Shown one piece after another: positions 48,451 to 56,766 of a DNA stretch of 64,000 bases. The DNA is taken from assembly GCF_006783905.1 (NCBI RefSeq), contig NZ_VFPE01000001.1, positions 496,001-560,000 on the forward strand, written 5' to 3'. How positions within the stretch are numbered: the stretch's first letter is position 1; every line of letters begins with the position of its first letter. The translations under genes were made by a program, and so were the position numbers. Under the pieces are notes generated by a model. The model had not been told where the DNA came from. It saw nothing but the letters and a program-made list of their open reading frames with translations, and did no database searches. This DNA comes from Microbacterium kyungheense. Its GTDB lineage: Bacteria > Actinomycetota > Actinomycetes > Actinomycetales > Microbacteriaceae.

Positions 48451-49323
48451 ATGACGACGAACACCGGCACCAAGGTCTGGATCATCACGGGCGCGAGCTC
48501 GGGGCTGGGGCTCGCGCTTGCGCGGGCCGCGCTCGACGCGGGGGAGCGCGTGCTCGGCACGGCGCGGCGCGCGGCACGGTTCGACGCGCTCGCCGCTCAG
48601 TACGGCGACCGCTTCGTGGGGGTGGAGCACGACGTGCGCGACACCGACGGCGCCGCAGCCGTGGTGCAGCGGGCCCTCGAGGTCTTCGGCCGTGTCGACG
48701 TGCTCGTCAACAACGCCGGCGTCGGTCAGGTCGGCGCGGCAGAGGAGGTGGCGGATGCCGCGCTGCGCGACATGCTCGACCAGCATCTGTTCGGCCCTGC
48801 GGCGTTCGTGCGCGCGGTCATGCCGCATCTGCGGGCACGGGGCACGGGGGCCATCGTGCAGATGAGCAGTCAGGGCGGACGGATGTCGTTCCCGGCGGTC
48901 GGCAGCTACTCCGCCGGGAAGTTCGCGCTGGAGGGGTGGTCCGAGGCGCTCGCGGGCGAGGTGGCGCCGTTCGGCGTGCGCGTGCTGATCGTCGAGCCCA
49001 GCCGGTTCCGCACCGGGTTCAACGCCGCCGACGTACTGAAGACGGCCCGACCGGACGCATCCTACGGCGGCGTGACCGGCGCGGTGAGGGCCAACATGGC
49101 CGAGGCCGACGGCATCCAAGAGGGCGATCCGGTGCGGGCGGCCGCAGTGATCCGCGACGTCCTCGAGCGCGACGACGCCCCGCTGCGGCTGCCGCTCGGG
49201 GCCGAGGCGGTGCGCAATCTCACGCGGGTCTACCGTCGCGCGCTCGACGACGTCGAGGCGTGGGCGCCGCTCAGCGAGTCGGCCGACTTCCCCGGCGTGC
49301 CAGCCGCTGTGCGGGCGTTCTAG
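48451..49323 (+). CDS. Short-chain dehydrogenase/reductase
   Basis: This 290-residue protein has the classical SDR pattern: cofactor-binding TGASSGLGLALARAAL, VNNAGVGQVGAAEE, the catalytic Ser in QMSSQGGRMS and SYSAGKFALEGWSEALAGEV (Tyr and Lys). After the first strand comes RVLGTARRAARFD, where the Arg suggests preference for NADP(H). The substrate is unknown. A leaderless-type -10 lies upstream. The MerR regulator gene follows after 9 bases, probably connected in regulation. Confidence 0.91.
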   Translation: MTTNTGTKVWIITGASSGLGLALARAALDAGERVLGTARRAARFDALAAQYGDRFVGVEHDVRDTDGAAAVVQRALEVFGRVDVLVNNAGVGQVGAAEEVADAALRDMLDQHLFGPAAFVRAVMPHLRARGTGAIVQMSSQGGRMSFPAVGSYSAGKFALEGWSEALAGEVAPFGVRVLIVEPSRFRTGFNAADVLKTARPDASYGGVTGAVRANMAEADGIQEGDPVRAAAVIRDVLERDDAPLRLPLGAEAVRNLTRVYRRALDDVEAWAPLSESADFPGVPAAVRAF

Positions 49324-49326
49324 CAT
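49321..49326 (+). promoter_or_regulatory. -10 element (TAGCAT) starting with the SDR stop codon
   Basis: TAGCAT overlaps the SDR stop TAG and ends 6 bases before the MerR ATG at 49333. Confidence 0.35.
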
Positions 49327-49332
49327 CGACGC

Positions 49333-49806
49333 ATGGCCACCGACGCGCTGCTCGGACGCATCCTCGACGCCGACCCGGGATCGCCGGACGCCGGCGTCCA
49401 AGCACTGCTCGCCCTGCACAGCGACCTCGTGCTCGACCCGGACCTGGCGCCGCCGAGCATCGCCGACACCGCGCGCCTGCTCGGCCTGTCGACGCACACG
49501 CTCCGCTACTACGAGGACCAGGGGCTCGTGCATCCTGCGCGCAACGACTCCGGATACCGCGAGTACTCCGCCGAGCATCTGCGCCGGCTGGTGTTCGTGA
49601 CGCGCATGCGCGTGTCGGGCATGAGCATGCGCGACCTGACACGCTACGTGGCGCTCGTCGAGCAGGGGGACGAGACCATCCCCGAGCGTCGGGGCATGAT
49701 GTTCGCGCAGCGGGAGCGCGTGCTGCGGCAGCTGCGCGAGCTCACGCTGGCGCTGGAGACGACCGAGTACAAGATCCGCGAGTACGGCGCGAACCCCGAG
49801 GGCTGA
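49333..49806 (+). CDS. MerR-family regulator with N-terminal extension
   Basis: This encodes 157 residues. About 45 non-standard N-terminal residues precede the MerR winged helix (SIADTARLLGLSTHTLRYYEDQGLVHPARNDSGYREYSAEHLRRLVFVTRMRVSGMSMRDLTRYVALVEQG). A C-terminal coiled coil follows (RVLRQLRELTLALETTEYKIREYG). There are no metal-binding cysteines, so it belongs to the small-molecule-sensing MerR group. Adjacent SDR genes are typical targets of such regulators. A terminator hairpin follows at 49842. Confidence 0.9.
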   Translation: MATDALLGRILDADPGSPDAGVQALLALHSDLVLDPDLAPPSIADTARLLGLSTHTLRYYEDQGLVHPARNDSGYREYSAEHLRRLVFVTRMRVSGMSMRDLTRYVALVEQGDETIPERRGMMFAQRERVLRQLRELTLALETTEYKIREYGANPEG

Positions 49807-49841
49807 CGCCTCGGACGGTGCTCTCGACCGAACGACGGAGT

Positions 49842-49870
49842 GGATGCCGTCGCCCGGCGCGACGGCATCC
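49842..49870. terminator. Terminator hairpin between convergent MerR and sulfatase genes
   Basis: A perfect 12-base stem (GGATGCCGTCGC at 49842-49853 and GCGACGGCATCC at 49859-49870) has a 5-base loop. It is built from the GGATGCC/GGCATCC word and placed to end both flanking genes. Confidence 0.75.
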
Positions 49871-49890
49871 CCCCGACGCGACGGGCCGCG

Positions 49891-51375
49891 TCAGACGGGC
49901 GCGCGTCGATGGGCGGCCGCGGGCGACACCAGGGGAGGACGGTCGTGCTGAGGGACGAGCCGCCCCCGCTCGACCAGGCCGGACTGCCGCGGAGCCAGGA
50001 TCTCGGCCAGGCGGCCGCGCCACTGCCGGACGTCGGCCGCGTACTCCGCGCGGACCGCGAGATCGTGCCGCTCGTAGGGGTCGGCGGCGAGATCGAACAG
50101 CTGCTCCTGCGGCGCGCCGGGCGCATTGCGGGGGAACCACACGAACTTCCAGCGCCCGTCGGTGAGGTACTGCATCTCTTGCGACGGGTCGTAGCACGTC
50201 GCGTGCTCGCCGTGCACGACCTCGCGCCACGCGATGTCCTCGCCGCGGATGAGGGGCAGCACGCTCCGCCCGTCGATGCCTGCCGGAGCGTCGACGCCGC
50301 ACACGTCCAGCACCGTCGGCATCACGTCCTGGAGGCACACCGGCTCGTCCGCGGTGCGGGCGTCCGCCGGCGTGCGCAGTGCGGCAGGAAGGCGCACGAG
50401 CAGCGGCACGTGCGCCGACCCCTCGTAGGCATAGGTCTTGCGCCACAGATGGTGGTCGCCCAGCATGTCGCCGTGATCCGAGACGAAGACGATCAAAGTG
50501 TCGTCGTCCAGCCGGCGGTCGCGCAGCACCCGCATCAGCCGGCCGATCTGGTCGTCGATGTGGTGGATCAGCCCGGCGTATCCGGCCCGGGCGCGCCGGA
50601 TCTCGTCGTCGCTGCGCCGGCCCCGCCACGCGTTGACGTCGGCCCGTTCGACGCCGTCGACATCGTGGAGGCGCGCCCAGTCGCCGACGGCGGCGTCGGG
50701 GATCATCCCGGCCCGCGCGCGCTCCAGATTGTGGTCGTAGTGGAACGCCGGCGGGTCGTACGGCGAATGCGGCCGTGCGAACGACGTCATCAGGAAGAAC
50801 GGCCTCGTCGGGTCGCGGCGCTCGAGGAACCGGATCGATTCGGTCGCGGTCCACGTCGAGGGATGCAGGTGCTCGGGCACGTGGGACGGCCGCGCCATCC
50901 ACGAGTTGACGTCGACCCCGTGGTCGCCCTGGCGGACGTCAGCGGGGGCGTTGCGTTCGAACCACGCCGTGTAGTCCGACACGAAGCGCTCGTCCTGCAC
51001 CCGCAGCGACTCGTCGAGCACCGTCTCGTCGAACCCGTAGCGCGCCCGCTGCGGCGTGAAGTGCATCTTGCCCACGCCGTGCGTCTGGTAGCCGGCCGCT
51101 CCGAGCACCTCGGGAAGGGTGCCCGTCAGTCCCGCCAGCGGCGGCTGACCGAGTCCCATGCCGAGGATGCCGGTGCCCCACGGATCGCGGCCCGTGAGCA
51201 GCGACGCCCGGGCGGCTGTGCACGACGGGGTGCACGAGTACGCGCTGCGGAAGCGGGTGCCTGCAGCGGCGAGGTGATCGAGGTGCGCCGTCGGCGCGAA
51301 GCCGCCCTCGCACGAGAGCGAGTCCCAGCGCTGCTGGTCGGTGACGATCAGCAGCACGTTCGGCGGTGTGGTCAC
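49891..51375 (-). CDS. Sulfatase (FGly type)
   Basis: This 494-residue protein is in the alkaline phosphatase superfamily sulfatase family, opening NVLLIVTDQQRWDSLSCEG (metal-binding Asp pair). The formylglycine motif C-x-[PA]-x-R appears as SCTAARASLLTG with Cys52 and Arg56, so activation by a formylglycine-generating enzyme is needed; none is encoded in this window. Later come DTLIVFVSDHGDMLGDHHLW (metal ligands) and KTYAYEGSAHVPLLVRLP. There is no signal peptide, so it should work inside the cell on imported sulfated sugar. It has a GTG start 24 bases after the GH89 gene and is the last gene of the operon. Confidence 0.93.
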   Translation of the reverse strand: MTTPPNVLLIVTDQQRWDSLSCEGGFAPTAHLDHLAAAGTRFRSAYSCTPSCTAARASLLTGRDPWGTGILGMGLGQPPLAGLTGTLPEVLGAAGYQTHGVGKMHFTPQRARYGFDETVLDESLRVQDERFVSDYTAWFERNAPADVRQGDHGVDVNSWMARPSHVPEHLHPSTWTATESIRFLERRDPTRPFFLMTSFARPHSPYDPPAFHYDHNLERARAGMIPDAAVGDWARLHDVDGVERADVNAWRGRRSDDEIRRARAGYAGLIHHIDDQIGRLMRVLRDRRLDDDTLIVFVSDHGDMLGDHHLWRKTYAYEGSAHVPLLVRLPAALRTPADARTADEPVCLQDVMPTVLDVCGVDAPAGIDGRSVLPLIRGEDIAWREVVHGEHATCYDPSQEMQYLTDGRWKFVWFPRNAPGAPQEQLFDLAADPYERHDLAVRAEYAADVRQWRGRLAEILAPRQSGLVERGRLVPQHDRPPLVSPAAAHRRAPV

Positions 51376-51399
51376 GATGCATCCCCTCGCTTGCCGCGC

Positions 51400-53562
51400 T
51401 CAGAGTCCGAGCCGGTCCAGCGCCGCCGCCGCGACGGCGAGCGGCGGGGCCGACGACGTGTCGTCGCTGCCGATCGCGCCGCGCCACGACTCCTCCAGCT
51501 GCACGATCCGCGCCTGCAGCACGGCCTCGTCGGGTGCGGTGACGTCGTCGGCGGCGTCCGCGAGCCAGGCGGCCCATGCGTCCCAGCGCGGGATGTAGAG
51601 GTCGCGGACGAGGCCCGACCAGTGCCGGCCCGAGTAGTCGTGGAGGCCGCTCGTCTGATGACCCCAGACCGACACCAGACTGCGGGCGTCGCGTTCCATG
51701 GCGTCCGCCTCGGCGACGTCGCCGCCCCACGAGCGGGCGGCGGCGATCCACGTCGACACCCGGGACTCGGGGCGCGTGGCCGCGAGCTCGTCGAGGGTCC
51801 GCAGATCCTCGTGCAGCCGTGCGGCGTGCGCGCGCAGCTCGGCGCCGTCGTGTGCGGCCGCGGCGGCGAGGACGCCGCGGATGTGCGGCCGCAGCCGCTG
51901 GGCGATGACGTGTCCGGTCAGCTCGACGACATCGTGTTCGAGCGCCTCGCGGTGCCGGGCACGATCGCCCAGGCCGATCAGCAGGCGCGCCGCGTGCGCG
52001 ATGACCGGCAGGTCGCCGAGCACGGCGGGGTCGTTCTCGGCGTCGATGTTCGCAGACATCCGCGTGGGCGCAGTGGGCAGCGCCTCACCGGCCAGGCGCT
52101 GCGTCGCGAACGGCGCCGACGCCGTCCACGGGCGCGCGATGACCGGGGAGGGGATCGACCGGGTGCGGCCCGGCCCGTACAGCGTCGCGCCGAGCAGTCG
52201 CCACGCCTCGCGTGCGGCCGGGTCCTCGACCCCGTAGCGCTGCACTGCGAACTCGTCGAGCCACGCGTCGACGTCGACGTCGCGCCACACCGCGTCGGCG
52301 GCCGCCTCGTAGAACACGGTGTTGTTCTCGATGGCCTCGGGGGCGAGCCCCACGCCTTCGAGGCCTTCAGGCCGGAGCGCCGACAGCTCCGCGACATCCG
52401 CGGCCAGCCCGCGCAGATCGCCGAACAGCGCGAACCGCCCGCCGAAGTTGTGGACGGCGGTCCAGATCCAGCGCCGCCCGTGCATGCCGCCGCGCCACAT
52501 CGGGGCGTGCTCGCCCCACAGGTCGATGAGCACGAGACGATCGTGGGGGACGCCCGACAGGTACGCCGCGATCCGCTCCGTCGACCAGAAGTCCCGGTGG
52601 TAGTGGAACGGCCATCCCTGCAGCAGCCACGTCGCGCGCGGGTGCACCGCGGCCAGCGCCCGATGCACGCCGACGCCGGCGCGGGCGAGCTCCTCCGGCT
52701 CGCCGGTGGGCGGCAGCGACTCGATGTACGGATCCACGGCGAACCAGGGCTCCGCGCCGGGGTCGCCCAGCAGCTCGCGCTGCGCGTCGAGGAACCTGCG
52801 GACGAACCGGGCGTACGCGGGGGAGGCGGGGGCGAGCAGGGGCGTGCGCCATCCCTGCCATTCGATCTCGGCGGCGTCCTCGCCGGCGAGCGAGGCCGGC
52901 ACATGCCCGCCTGTGACCGGCAGCACCGGTGTCATCCCGAGCTCGCGGGCGCGAGCGAGGATCCGTCGGGCCAGTTCCACGCGCCGCTGCGCCCAGGTCG
53001 CGGGCAGCGGCCCTCCGAAGTCGTGCAGGCCGCCCATCGACATCCACGGGATCGTCGCGGCCCCGCCGATCCAGGCGTGCGCCTCGTCGACTCCGACACC
53101 CGATCGCCGCAGTGCTTCGGACAGCACGACCTCGTACGCGGTGAGCACGAGCGGATGCGTCACCCCGTGCAGCGACATCCAGTCGAGCTCCCGCTCCCAG
53201 CGCGGCCAGTCCCAGAACGCCGTCGAGTAGCCGTGCGTCACCACGTTGAGGTGGTAGCGGATGCCGAACGGCGTCGCCTGCGCCGTCTGCGGCGCGTCCG
53301 GCCAGGAGGTCCAGCCCGACCCGATGCGCGGCGACTCCCACGTGATGCGCTCGCCGTGGGACTGCAGGTATCGGGCGAACGCGCTCGAGGCCGCGGGAAG
53401 GTCCGTGCCGCGCAGCGTGAGCGTGCCGCCGCGGGCGTGGAACGAGCCGGAGGCCGCGGCATCCCGATCCGGCTCCTGCCGTTCGATCCGCACGCGCGAC
53501 GAGTCGCCGCCGACACGCTCGACCAGCGCTCGCAGCGGACCCGCGAAGTGCGGCTCGCTCAT
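51400..53562 (-). CDS. GH89 alpha-N-acetylglucosaminidase
   Basis: This 720-residue protein has the three-part GH89 layout: a small N-terminal domain, a TIM barrel beginning about residue 115 (GIRYHLNVVTHGYSTAFWDWPRWERELDWMSLHGVTHPLV) and a helical C-terminal domain. The catalytic acid/base and nucleophile candidates are both present: Glu281 in VDPYIESLPP and Glu351 in LIDLWGEHAPMWRGG. The family signature WTAVHNFGGRFALFG follows. GH89 enzymes remove terminal alpha-GlcNAc, as in heparan sulfate or alpha-1,4-GlcNAc-capped mucin glycans. There is no signal peptide. It overlaps the dehydrogenase gene by 4 bases. Confidence 0.93.
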   Translation of the reverse strand: MSEPHFAGPLRALVERVGGDSSRVRIERQEPDRDAAASGSFHARGGTLTLRGTDLPAASSAFARYLQSHGERITWESPRIGSGWTSWPDAPQTAQATPFGIRYHLNVVTHGYSTAFWDWPRWERELDWMSLHGVTHPLVLTAYEVVLSEALRRSGVGVDEAHAWIGGAATIPWMSMGGLHDFGGPLPATWAQRRVELARRILARARELGMTPVLPVTGGHVPASLAGEDAAEIEWQGWRTPLLAPASPAYARFVRRFLDAQRELLGDPGAEPWFAVDPYIESLPPTGEPEELARAGVGVHRALAAVHPRATWLLQGWPFHYHRDFWSTERIAAYLSGVPHDRLVLIDLWGEHAPMWRGGMHGRRWIWTAVHNFGGRFALFGDLRGLAADVAELSALRPEGLEGVGLAPEAIENNTVFYEAAADAVWRDVDVDAWLDEFAVQRYGVEDPAAREAWRLLGATLYGPGRTRSIPSPVIARPWTASAPFATQRLAGEALPTAPTRMSANIDAENDPAVLGDLPVIAHAARLLIGLGDRARHREALEHDVVELTGHVIAQRLRPHIRGVLAAAAAHDGAELRAHAARLHEDLRTLDELAATRPESRVSTWIAAARSWGGDVAEADAMERDARSLVSVWGHQTSGLHDYSGRHWSGLVRDLYIPRWDAWAAWLADAADDVTAPDEAVLQARIVQLEESWRGAIGSDDTSSAPPLAVAAAALDRLGL

Positions 53563-54944
53563 GCTTCCACAGCGCCTTCCGCCTCGCGGGCGATGTCGAG
53601 TCCGGACGACCACGCCGCGAAATCGACCGGGGCACCCGACAGTCGCGACTCCTCGGCCGCGAAGGCGATGAGGTGGCTGTCGAGCGCGGTGGCGAACGAG
53701 AGCTCGCCCTCGCCGACGGTGCCCGCGACGAGCGCGTCGACGAACTCGGCCATGAGCGCTGCGTCGCCGCCGGCGTGCCCTGCGTGGTCGCCCAGGTCCG
53801 CGTTGGGCATGGTGACCCGAAGGGTGTGCCGCTCGTGTCCCATCGGCGGCTTCGCATGCATCGTGTGCGAGGCCAGCGGCAGATCGTCGGGAAGGGTCGC
53901 CGTCGGCGAGAACAGATCGACCACGATCTCGCCGCTCTCCATGTGGCCGGTGAGCTGCCCGGCCGAGCCGGTGATCGCGACGTTGCGGGTGTTCTCGGCG
54001 GTGAACGCCGAGGCGGTGAGGGTCGCCGTCAGCCCGCCCGGGAACATCATCGTGGTCTGCTGGTGATCGGCCACGTCGTTGTCGCTGCGGTACACGCAGC
54101 GCCCGTAGTCGCCCGTGCGCAGTGCGGCGAGCCGGCCCGCCGGCGACGTGTCGGCGCCGAGCAGGTGCACCGGGTGGCCCGACACCCCCGCCAGCGCGTC
54201 GATGTAATAGCGCGGCGCGTAGAACGGGCAGCTCGCGGCCACGGGGCAGCCGTCGAGGCAGAAGTCGGGAGCGCCCGGGGGGGCGTTCTCGGGGCGGAAC
54301 CACGTCAGCTCGCCGATGCTGTAGACGGACTCCGGTGCGGCACCGGCGATCCACCGGATGAGGTCGAGGTCGTGCGACGTCTTGGTGAGCACCATCGGCC
54401 CGGCCTGCGCGGTGCTGCGCCAGTTGCCGCGCACGTACGAGTGCGCGAAGTGCCAGAAGCCGATGTTCTCCCGCACCTCCAGGGTCATCGGGCGTCCGAT
54501 CGCCCCCGACTCGAGGATCCGCTTGACCGAGCGCCAGAACGGCGTGAATCTCAGCACGTGACCCACCGCCAGTCGTGACGAGCCTGTTGCCGCATGCCGT
54601 GCGAGGCGGGTGAGCTCATCGAGGGTCGGTGCGGCGGGCTTCTCGAGCAGGAACGGCACGCCGGCCTCGGCGACCGCGATCGCGACGTCGACGTGGAGGG
54701 CATCGGGCACGGCGATCACCACACCGTCCACCCGCAGCGCGGCGAGGTCGGCCACGACGTCGCACCAGTCGCCGTACTGCGCGGCGCCCCCGGCTTCGGC
54801 GGCCAGCGCCGCGCGCCGCTCCGGCGAGACGTCGGCCACCGCCACGATGCGCGCGCGATCGGGGTGCTCGATCGCCCAGCGGCCGTAGGCGTCGCGTCCG
54901 CGCCCGCCTGCGCCGATCACGACGAGACGCTGCTGTCGGGTCAT
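53559..54944 (-). CDS. Gfo/Idh/MocA family oxidoreductase
   Basis: This 461-residue protein has an N-terminal NAD(P) fold (LVVIGAGGRGRDAYGRWAIEHPDRARIVAVADVSPERR), the conserved LLEKPAAPTLDEL with Lys of the EKP motif, and a C-terminal substrate domain with SHDLDLIRWIAG. Within it is a cysteine-rich insert (FCLDGCPVAASCPFYAPRYYID, plus a later Cys in YGRCVYR) that could bind a metal. Such dehydrogenases oxidise or epimerise sugars and can act in redox-assisted glycoside cleavage. It lies between the permeases and the GH89 gene, with 4-base overlaps on both sides. Confidence 0.93.
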   Translation of the reverse strand: MTRQQRLVVIGAGGRGRDAYGRWAIEHPDRARIVAVADVSPERRAALAAEAGGAAQYGDWCDVVADLAALRVDGVVIAVPDALHVDVAIAVAEAGVPFLLEKPAAPTLDELTRLARHAATGSSRLAVGHVLRFTPFWRSVKRILESGAIGRPMTLEVRENIGFWHFAHSYVRGNWRSTAQAGPMVLTKTSHDLDLIRWIAGAAPESVYSIGELTWFRPENAPPGAPDFCLDGCPVAASCPFYAPRYYIDALAGVSGHPVHLLGADTSPAGRLAALRTGDYGRCVYRSDNDVADHQQTTMMFPGGLTATLTASAFTAENTRNVAITGSAGQLTGHMESGEIVVDLFSPTATLPDDLPLASHTMHAKPPMGHERHTLRVTMPNADLGDHAGHAGGDAALMAEFVDALVAGTVGEGELSFATALDSHLIAFAAEESRLSGAPVDFAAWSSGLDIAREAEGAVEA

Positions 54945-55810
54945 TTCTCCGCTCCTGCCGTGAGGCCTTCCACGAGGTATCGCTGCGCGATGAAGAACAG
55001 CACGATGACCGGCGCCGTGACGGCCAGCGAACCGGCCAGCAGCACCGTCACCGGCACATTGAAGTCGGCGAGCTGCGAGATGCCGAGCGGGGCGGTCCAC
55101 AGTTCGCGGTCCTGCACCAGGAACAGCAGCGCGTAGAAGTACTCGTTCCACGCGATCATGAAGACGTAGATGGCAGTCGCGACGACGCCCGGGAGTGCGA
55201 TGGGCAGCACCACGCTGCGCAGCATCTGCGGCAGCGACGCGCCGTCGACGATCGCCGCCTCCTCGACGCTCTCGGGCAGCGCCTGGAAGTAGTTGCGCAG
55301 CATGTAGATCGCGACGGGCACAGTGGTCGCGACGTAGACGAGGAACAGTCCGACGAGCGACCCCGTCAGCCCGGCCTTCGCGAGGAGGACGAACAGCGGC
55401 ACCGACAGCACGATGCCGGGGAAGAGGTAGACGCCGAGGATGATCCCGTTCACGAAGCCGCGCCCGCGGTAGCGGAGCCGCGCCGCGGCGTAGGCGCCGA
55501 GGATCGAGACCACGATCGACAGCACGACGGTGCACGCGGCGACCAGCAGCGAGTTGAGGACGAACCGCCCCAGGCCGAAGCCGCCCTGTGCGGGGTCGAG
55601 CATCGCCGTCGTGTAGCCCGAGAAGTCGAGTTCGTCCCATGCGGGGATGAGGTCGAGCGGCGCCTGCACGATCGACGTGTACGGGCGCAGCGAGAGCACG
55701 AAGCCGTAGAGGACGGGGCCGAGCGCGAAGATCAGCGCCAGGGCGATGACCGCCACGCGCCCTGCGGTGGCCGCGGGGTGCGGGCGCAGCGGAGACCGGC
55801 GGCGGGTCAT
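54941..55810 (-). CDS. Sugar ABC transporter permease, MalG-like
   Basis: This 289-residue permease has six helices, starting with AATAGRVAVIALALIFALGPVLYGFVLSL. The EAA loop is VEEAAIVDGASLPQMLRSVVLPIALPG and the C-terminal helix is AVTAPVIVLFFIAQRYLVEGLTAGAEK, the usual MalG ending. It overlaps both the upstream permease gene and the downstream dehydrogenase gene by 4 bases, so expression is tightly coupled. Confidence 0.94.
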   Translation of the reverse strand: MTRRRSPLRPHPAATAGRVAVIALALIFALGPVLYGFVLSLRPYTSIVQAPLDLIPAWDELDFSGYTTAMLDPAQGGFGLGRFVLNSLLVAACTVVLSIVVSILGAYAAARLRYRGRGFVNGIILGVYLFPGIVLSVPLFVLLAKAGLTGSLVGLFLVYVATTVPVAIYMLRNYFQALPESVEEAAIVDGASLPQMLRSVVLPIALPGVVATAIYVFMIAWNEYFYALLFLVQDRELWTAPLGISQLADFNVPVTVLLAGSLAVTAPVIVLFFIAQRYLVEGLTAGAEK

Positions 55811-56766
55811 TCGAGGTCCACCTTTCTACGCGAGAGGATGACGTAGACGGCCAGCAGCGAGATGAGCACGACCGACATGAGCAGCCCGTAGGCCGCCGCG
55901 CTGCCGATGTCGGCGCGGGTGACGAGCTCGGTGTACACCTTCAGTGCCATGACCTGGGTGCCGCCGGCCCCTTCGGTCAGCAGGTAGATCTCGCTGAAGC
56001 TCTGGAACGTCCAGATGAACCGCAGCAGGCACAGCAGGAGGATCACGCCCTTCAGCTGCGGCAGGACGATGCGGCCGGTGATCTGCATCCCGTTCGCGCC
56101 GTCCAGCGCGGCCGCCTCTTCGATGCTGGGCGAGACGCCCTGCAGCCGTGCCGTGATGAACAGGAACGACAGCGGCGCCGAGGTCCAGATCTCGAACGCC
56201 ACGACCACCAGCAGAGACAGCGGGATCGGGATGCCCCACACCTGCGCCGTGGTGGTGTTGAGGAATCCGATCGACTGCTCCCACCCCAGCACCTCGCGGC
56301 CGAACGCGTTGATCACGCCGTACTGCGGGTTGAGCATGGTCTGCCAGATCGTGACGGCGGCGATGACCGGCAGCACGTAGGGGACGAGCAGCAGGGCACG
56401 CACCATCCCGCGGCCGCGGAACGGCCGCCGCAGCGCCAGCGCCAGCACGAGCCCGAGGCCGACCGAGCCGACCATCGTGAGCGTGGCGTAGAGGAGCGTC
56501 GTGCCCAACGCCCGCCAGAAGGCGGGGTTGCCGAGCGCGCGCCGGAAGTTGTCCAGCGACCAGTCGATCGGCTGGGTGCCGAGCTTCGGGATGTCGACGA
56601 GCCGGATCTCGCTGAACGCGAAGATCACCACCAGCACCAGCGGGAGGAGAGAGGCGAAGACGATGACCAGGAAGGTCGGGGCGGTCAGCAGCAGACCGTT
56701 GCGGTTGTCCCGCTGGGAGCGGCTGCGCGGCCGCCCCCAGCGGTGACGGAGGACTCCCGTGGTCAC
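55807..56766 (-). CDS. Sugar ABC transporter permease, MalF-like
   Basis: This 319-residue permease begins with a basic tail, then LLLTAPTFLVIVFASLLPLVLVVIFAF. The EAA loop is EEAAALDGANGMQITGRIVLPQLKGV. It overlaps the binding-protein gene by 4 bases and pairs with the MalG-like subunit. As with the mannosidase cassette, no ATPase is encoded beside it. Confidence 0.94.
   Translation of the reverse strand: MTTGVLRHRWGRPRSRSQRDNRNGLLLTAPTFLVIVFASLLPLVLVVIFAFSEIRLVDIPKLGTQPIDWSLDNFRRALGNPAFWRALGTTLLYATLTMVGSVGLGLVLALALRRPFRGRGMVRALLLVPYVLPVIAAVTIWQTMLNPQYGVINAFGREVLGWEQSIGFLNTTTAQVWGIPIPLSLLVVVAFEIWTSAPLSFLFITARLQGVSPSIEEAAALDGANGMQITGRIVLPQLKGVILLLCLLRFIWTFQSFSEIYLLTEGAGGTQVMALKVYTELVTRADIGSAAAYGLLMSVVLISLLAVYVILSRRKVDLE

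Noticed and set aside
49891..51375. Secreted arylsulfatase
   Set aside because: No signal peptide is present before NVLLIVTDQQ. The ribosome start at GTG 51375 leaves only five residues before the fold begins, so a cytoplasmic location is preferred.
49840..54066. A 1408-codon open frame on the plus strand
   Set aside because: It runs antisense across the sulfatase, GH89 and dehydrogenase genes, all of which have catalytic motifs and 4-base overlaps. The long frame is a shadow caused by codon bias.
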